Of a stretch of 7,963 nt of DNA, positions 5,264-7,963 are shown piece after piece (position 1 is the stretch's first letter; each line of letters opens with the position of its first letter). The stretch covers positions 1 to 7,963 of the forward strand of contig JABHXI010000092.1 in the NCBI GenBank assembly GCA_018657375.1, in the 5' to 3' direction. The DNA is from Candidatus Nitrosopumilus sp. GTDB taxonomy: Archaea > Thermoproteota > Nitrososphaeria > Nitrososphaerales > Nitrosopumilaceae. The translations under genes were made by a program, and so were the position numbers. The notes below the pieces were generated by a model. That model ran no database searches and was not told the DNA's origin. It saw only the letters and a list, made by a program, of their open reading frames with translations.

Positions 5264-6055
5264 TTGTCTACTGAAATTCAAGAAATGCCCGAACAAGGTG
5301 AAATTATTCTAGCCACAGTAACTAAAGTAATGGATCATGGGGCATACGTTACATTAGATGAATATGACGATATTCAAGGGTTTTTACACATTTCAGAAAT
5401 AGCACCAGGCTGGATTAGATCAGTAAGTAGATTTGTCAAAGATGGTGAGAAAAAGGTTTTACTTGTAAAGAAAGTAAAATCAAATGATATCGATTTATCA
5501 TTAAAACAAGTTTCAAAAGATCAAAAGAAGCAGAAACTAAAAGAGGTTAAAAAATATGAAAAAGGCAAAACATTATTAGAAAATCTTCAGGAAAAAACAA
5601 AATTAACAGATGAAGAAATTGAAAAAATAGAAGATAAAATGTATACACAATTTGATTCAGTTTATGATGGATTCATGGAAATTGCAAGAAATGGAATCAG
5701 TATAATTACAGATCTTAAATTTACAAAAAAAATTACAACTGCACTTGAAGAAATTTGTTCAAAAATTAAACTTCCATCAGTAGAAATTAGAGGAATCATG
5801 GAAATAACAAATAACAAGTCAAATGGGGTTGAAATAATTAAAAAAACACTATTAGATATAATAAAAAAAGATTCAACAATGGATATTACATATTTGGGAG
5901 CACCAAAATATAGAATATCAATTACTTCTGAGAATTTTAAAGCTGCTGAAAAATCATTAAAACCAATAATTGAAGAAATTAAAACAGACATAGAAAAGAA
6001 AAAGGGTTTATTCAAATTTACAAGAGAAGATTCAAAGAAAACACGAGAAAATTAA
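5264..6055 (+). CDS. eif2a: Translation initiation factor aIF2, alpha subunit
   Basis: This is the alpha subunit of the heterotrimeric factor that brings initiator tRNA to the ribosome. The 263 residues match the archaeal family. An S1/OB-fold domain spans about 10-85, with GEIILATVTKVMDHGAYVTL at 12-31, LDEYDDIQGFLHISEIA, and WIRSVSRFVKDG at 50-61, the region equivalent to the loop phosphorylated in eukaryotic eIF2-alpha. A charged helical domain follows (about 86-170). The C-terminal alpha/beta domain that contacts the gamma subunit (about 171-263) includes YLGAPKYRISI at 210-220. The TTG start is preceded by a TATA-like box at leaderless spacing; the ATG at 5285 would remove seven residues. 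nop10 starts two bases after its stop, the pairing common in archaea. The upstream neighbour is a B12 gene, not the rpl44e/rps27e pair often found there. Confidence 0.95.
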   Translation: MSTEIQEMPEQGEIILATVTKVMDHGAYVTLDEYDDIQGFLHISEIAPGWIRSVSRFVKDGEKKVLLVKKVKSNDIDLSLKQVSKDQKKQKLKEVKKYEKGKTLLENLQEKTKLTDEEIEKIEDKMYTQFDSVYDGFMEIARNGISIITDLKFTKKITTALEEICSKIKLPSVEIRGIMEITNNKSNGVEIIKKTLLDIIKKDSTMDITYLGAPKYRISITSENFKAAEKSLKPIIEEIKTDIEKKKGLFKFTREDSKKTREN

Positions 6056-6056
6056 A

Positions 6057-6212
6057 ATGAGATTTCTATTAAGAAAATGTTCAAAGTGTGCTCATTATAC
6101 ATTAAAAGATAAATGTCCAAAGTGTAGGGAAGAAACAAAATCTGTACATCCAGCTAAATTTTCACCAGATGACAAATACATGAGATATAGATTAGCAGAA
6201 AGATATTCTTAA
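6057..6212 (+). CDS. nop10: H/ACA ribonucleoprotein subunit Nop10
   Basis: This 51-residue protein begins MRFLLRKCSKCAHYTLKDKC and ends with a YMRYRLAERYS tail. Four cysteines in two CxxC pairs (C8, C11, C20, C23) form the zinc ribbon of archaeal Nop10. The segment HPAKFSPDDKY after it is the family's typical linker before a C-terminal helix. Nop10 binds the Cbf5 catalytic subunit in the RNA-guided pseudouridylation complex that modifies rRNA. The ATG at 6057 is one base after the aIF2-alpha stop at 6053-6055, so the two are surely cotranscribed. Length and motif order are normal for archaea. The stop lies 10 bases from the convergent stop of the peptidase gene. Confidence 0.95.
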   Translation: MRFLLRKCSKCAHYTLKDKCPKCREETKSVHPAKFSPDDKYMRYRLAERYS

Positions 6213-6222
6213 ACTTAATTCC

Positions 6223-7287
6223 TTAGATTCTTACTAAATCTTTAGTAAACTTGTGCATTATAATTGGTCTATCTTTTACAATAACTGAATCTTCTATTCT
6301 GATTCCAAATTTATTTGCTAGATATACTCCAGGTTCCACAGTAATTGCCATATTTTCTTTTAATTTAGTATTACTTCGATAAGAAATAGTTGGAAGTTCA
6401 TGTACTTCTAATCCAATTCCATGTCCAGTTGAATGAATGAAATATTGACCATAATTTTTTTCTTCAATGTATTTTCTACATGCAGCATCAACATCGCTAG
6501 AATCAACATTTGGTTTAACAGACTTAAGACCAAGTCTTTGAGATTCTTTAACAATTTCATATGCTTCATTTGCTTGAGAAGAAATTTTTCCAAGTGCAAA
6601 TGTTCGGGTTGAATCAGAAACATATCCTTTGTATCTTAATGTAAGATCAGTTACAATAAGATCACCTTTTTTGAATTTTCTTTGACTTACTTGTGCATGT
6701 GGAAGTGCGCCGTTTGGACCTCCAGCAATAATTAAAGGATTTAGTGTAGATGCATAGCCAGTGTCAAACATTCCTTGTTCCATTGCATATGTCATCAAAA
6801 TTGTTTGTAATTCAGATTCTTTTTGTCCAACTTTAATTTTTTTTGAACAAATTGTAAACATTTCATCAATAATCTTTGAAGCTTTTTTTAAGATTTTAAT
6901 TTCTTTTTCATCTTTTACAATACGAGCAGCATAAAACGGCTCTACAGATGATTTAATGTGTGGAATTGATTTTTTTAGACTTAACATAGTTGAATAATTT
7001 TGGCAATCAGTACAAACAAGATTTTTCTTAATTTTCTGTATCAGTGTGGAGATTAATCCAGATCCACGTTCAGCAGTAATTACATCACAATCTTCTGATT
7101 CACTTATTGCTCTTCCAACCTCCAGTTCGGGAGCAATAATGGTTGTTTTTCCATTTTTTTCAAGTAATCCAATGGCCTCACCCCAAAAACCAGTCATGTA
7201 AAATAAATTCTCAGGCTCAAATGTAACTAATGTATCACAATCAATCTTTTGAGCATGTTTTAGAAGATTTTTTCTTCGTTGCTTCAT
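6223..7287 (-). CDS. M24 family metallopeptidase, Xaa-Pro dipeptidase/aminopeptidase type
   Basis: This is a cytoplasmic two-metal peptidase of the pita-bread fold that probably cleaves Xaa-Pro bonds in peptide turnover. The 354 residues divide into a creatinase-like N-terminal domain (about 1-122, with VTFEPENLFYMTGFWGE at 21-37) and a catalytic domain (about 125-354). All five metal ligands are visible: D214 and D225 in VTDLTLRYKGYVSDSTRTF, H289 in HSTGHGIGLEVHELP, E318 in TVEPGVY, and E332 in GIRIEDSV. The supporting histidines H197 (LPHAQ) and H296 are also present, so it should be active. The ATG at 7287 has a TATA-like box at leaderless distance and no Shine-Dalgarno site. The distinction between prolidase (PepQ) and aminopeptidase P (PepP) cannot be made safely here, so no symbol is given. 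It has no evident functional link to the flanking genes. Confidence 0.92.
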   Translation of the reverse strand: MKQRRKNLLKHAQKIDCDTLVTFEPENLFYMTGFWGEAIGLLEKNGKTTIIAPELEVGRAISESEDCDVITAERGSGLISTLIQKIKKNLVCTDCQNYSTMLSLKKSIPHIKSSVEPFYAARIVKDEKEIKILKKASKIIDEMFTICSKKIKVGQKESELQTILMTYAMEQGMFDTGYASTLNPLIIAGGPNGALPHAQVSQRKFKKGDLIVTDLTLRYKGYVSDSTRTFALGKISSQANEAYEIVKESQRLGLKSVKPNVDSSDVDAACRKYIEEKNYGQYFIHSTGHGIGLEVHELPTISYRSNTKLKENMAITVEPGVYLANKFGIRIEDSVIVKDRPIIMHKFTKDLVRI

Positions 7288-7307
7288 ATCAAAATATTGT
7301 ATATTCT

Positions 7308-7315
7308 TAATTTAT
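7308..7315 (-). promoter_or_regulatory. TATA-like box for the M24 peptidase gene
   Basis: On the minus strand this reads ATAAATTA, centred about 24-25 bases before the ATG at 7287 and with no ribosome site between. It occupies one side of the 70-base divergent region 7288-7357. Confidence 0.45.
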
Positions 7316-7330
7316 GTATGATGTAAAGTT

Positions 7331-7338
7331 TGTATAAG
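7331..7338 (+). promoter_or_regulatory. TATA-like box for the PP-loop gene
   Basis: TGTATAAG is centred about 23-24 bases before the GTG at 7358, slightly close for a leaderless start. The intervening sequence is an A-run with no good Shine-Dalgarno site. Confidence 0.4.
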
Positions 7339-7357
7339 GAATTTAAAAAAAAATAGC

Positions 7358-7963
7358 GTGTCAGAAGAAAAGAAGAAAGTAGTTGCATTGCTTTCTGGCG
7401 GTTTAGACAGTCAACTTGCAGTAAAAATGATGCAAAAACAAGGATTCGAAGTTTCAGCTGTTGCAATTAAAACTCCATTTTGTGATTTTGATTGTGGCAG
7501 AGGATGTGGTTTTGAAATTAGAGAAAGGGCAGATGATCTTAATGTAAATTTAAAAACAGTTTATCTTGGTGACGAATACATTGAGATGTTAAAACATCCA
7601 AAGCACGGAATTGGTGCAGGATTTAATCCATGTGTGGATTGTAGAACAATGATGTTTGATGCTGCAAAAAAACATATGGAAGAGATCGGTGCAGAATTTA
7701 TTATTTCAGGTGAAGTATTGGGTCAACGTCCAATGAGTCAACATGCACCATCATTAAATATTATTGAAAAAGAATCAAATTTGACTGGAAAAATTGTCAG
7801 ACCATTATCTGCAGGATTATTGCCACCGACAGATGCTGAAAAAAGTGGTTTAATTAAAAGAGAAAATCTTGGAATGATTAAAGGAAGACAAAGAAAAATT
7901 CAAATGCAAATGGCTAAAGAATACGGTATTGAAAATCCACCAAATGCAGGTGGAGGTTGTTTG
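7358..7963 (+). CDS. PP-loop ATP pyrophosphatase related to ThiI/MnmA tRNA thiolation enzymes (3' end outside window)
   Basis: The first 202 residues are present and the frame is still open at the window edge. A PP-loop SGGLDS at 13-18 marks an N-type ATP pyrophosphatase, which activates a substrate by adenylation. Downstream are NPCVDCRTMMFDAA at 90-103, ISGEVLGQRPMSQ at 116-128, VRPLSAGLLPPTDAE at 148-161, GRQRKIQMQMA at 176-186 and NAGGGCL at the edge. This series is typical of a ThiI/MnmA-like family often annotated as tRNA thiouridylase or tRNA methyltransferase. Cysteines C42, C46 and C50 (CxxxCxxxC), C92, C95 and C201 are notable and may carry sulfur or bind a metal cluster. The GTG start has a nearby TATA-like box and no ribosome site; no upstream alternative looks better. 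The tRNA thiolation role is inferred from family resemblance, and the exact product is not known to me. Confidence 0.82.
   Translation, partial: MSEEKKKVVALLSGGLDSQLAVKMMQKQGFEVSAVAIKTPFCDFDCGRGCGFEIRERADDLNVNLKTVYLGDEYIEMLKHPKHGIGAGFNPCVDCRTMMFDAAKKHMEEIGAEFIISGEVLGQRPMSQHAPSLNIIEKESNLTGKIVRPLSAGLLPPTDAEKSGLIKRENLGMIKGRQRKIQMQMAKEYGIENPPNAGGGCL

Noticed and set aside
5662..6015. Open frame antisense to aIF2-alpha
   Set aside because: It is a shadow of the Lys/Glu-rich C-terminal domain, with no start signal or domain.
7284..7466. Minus-strand open frame spanning the divergent promoter and the PP-loop gene start
   Set aside because: It runs through the promoter region and antisense to the PP-loop motif, with no family resemblance.
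1..7963. CRISPR arrays, insertion sequences, att sites, defence islands
   Set aside because: I saw no regularly spaced repeats, transposase or integrase motifs, terminal inverted repeats or known defence domains.

Overview
The window looks like a core-metabolism stretch from a low-GC archaeon, most likely a Nitrosopumilus-like ammonia-oxidising thaumarchaeon (Nitrososphaerota). The archaeal signs are a translation initiation factor aIF2-alpha gene followed directly by the small H/ACA RNP gene nop10. TATA-like boxes lie about 25 bases upstream of several start codons that lack a Shine-Dalgarno site, and TTG/GTG starts are frequent. The AT-rich coding sequence and the cobalamin gene set fit marine ammonia oxidisers. 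The genus is inferred, not proven.

Left part (1-2675, + strand): the end of a cobalamin (vitamin B12) operon. It holds the C-terminal tail of cbiD, then cbiG, a two-domain cbiX and cbiC. The genes are tightly packed: a 25-base gap, then a 4-base stop/start overlap, then an 11-base overlap. CbiX inserts cobalt early into sirohydrochlorin, CbiG opens the ring-A lactone, CbiD methylates C-1, and CbiC moves the C-11 methyl to C-12 to give cobyrinic acid. This is the oxygen-independent, early-cobalt route.

Middle (2676-5223): a 236-base gap contains a GC-enriched block of consecutive hairpins, either a transcription end or a small structured RNA. It is followed by a small three-helix membrane protein of unknown function. 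That gene converges on cbiA (- strand) with a single base between the two stop codons. CbiA amidates cobyrinic acid. Divergent from cbiA is a CobA/CobO/BtuR-type corrinoid adenosyltransferase (+ strand), the next step of the pathway. Genes for most of the corrin pathway's second half are thus beside those for the first half but in separate transcription units.

Right part (5224-7963): aIF2-alpha and nop10 (a 51-residue zinc-ribbon protein) form a translation/rRNA-modification pair. They converge on an M24 family Xaa-Pro-type peptidase (- strand). Divergent from the peptidase, and cut by the window edge, is a PP-loop ATP pyrophosphatase related to ThiI/MnmA sulfur-transfer enzymes, probably involved in tRNA thiolation.

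I see no mobile elements, CRISPR arrays, tRNA/rRNA genes or defence genes. Most of the window is ordinary core metabolism. The points that deserve a second look are the active-site distribution in the two-domain CbiX, the hairpin-rich intergenic block, the unknown membrane protein inside the cobalamin locus, and the cysteine-rich PP-loop protein.
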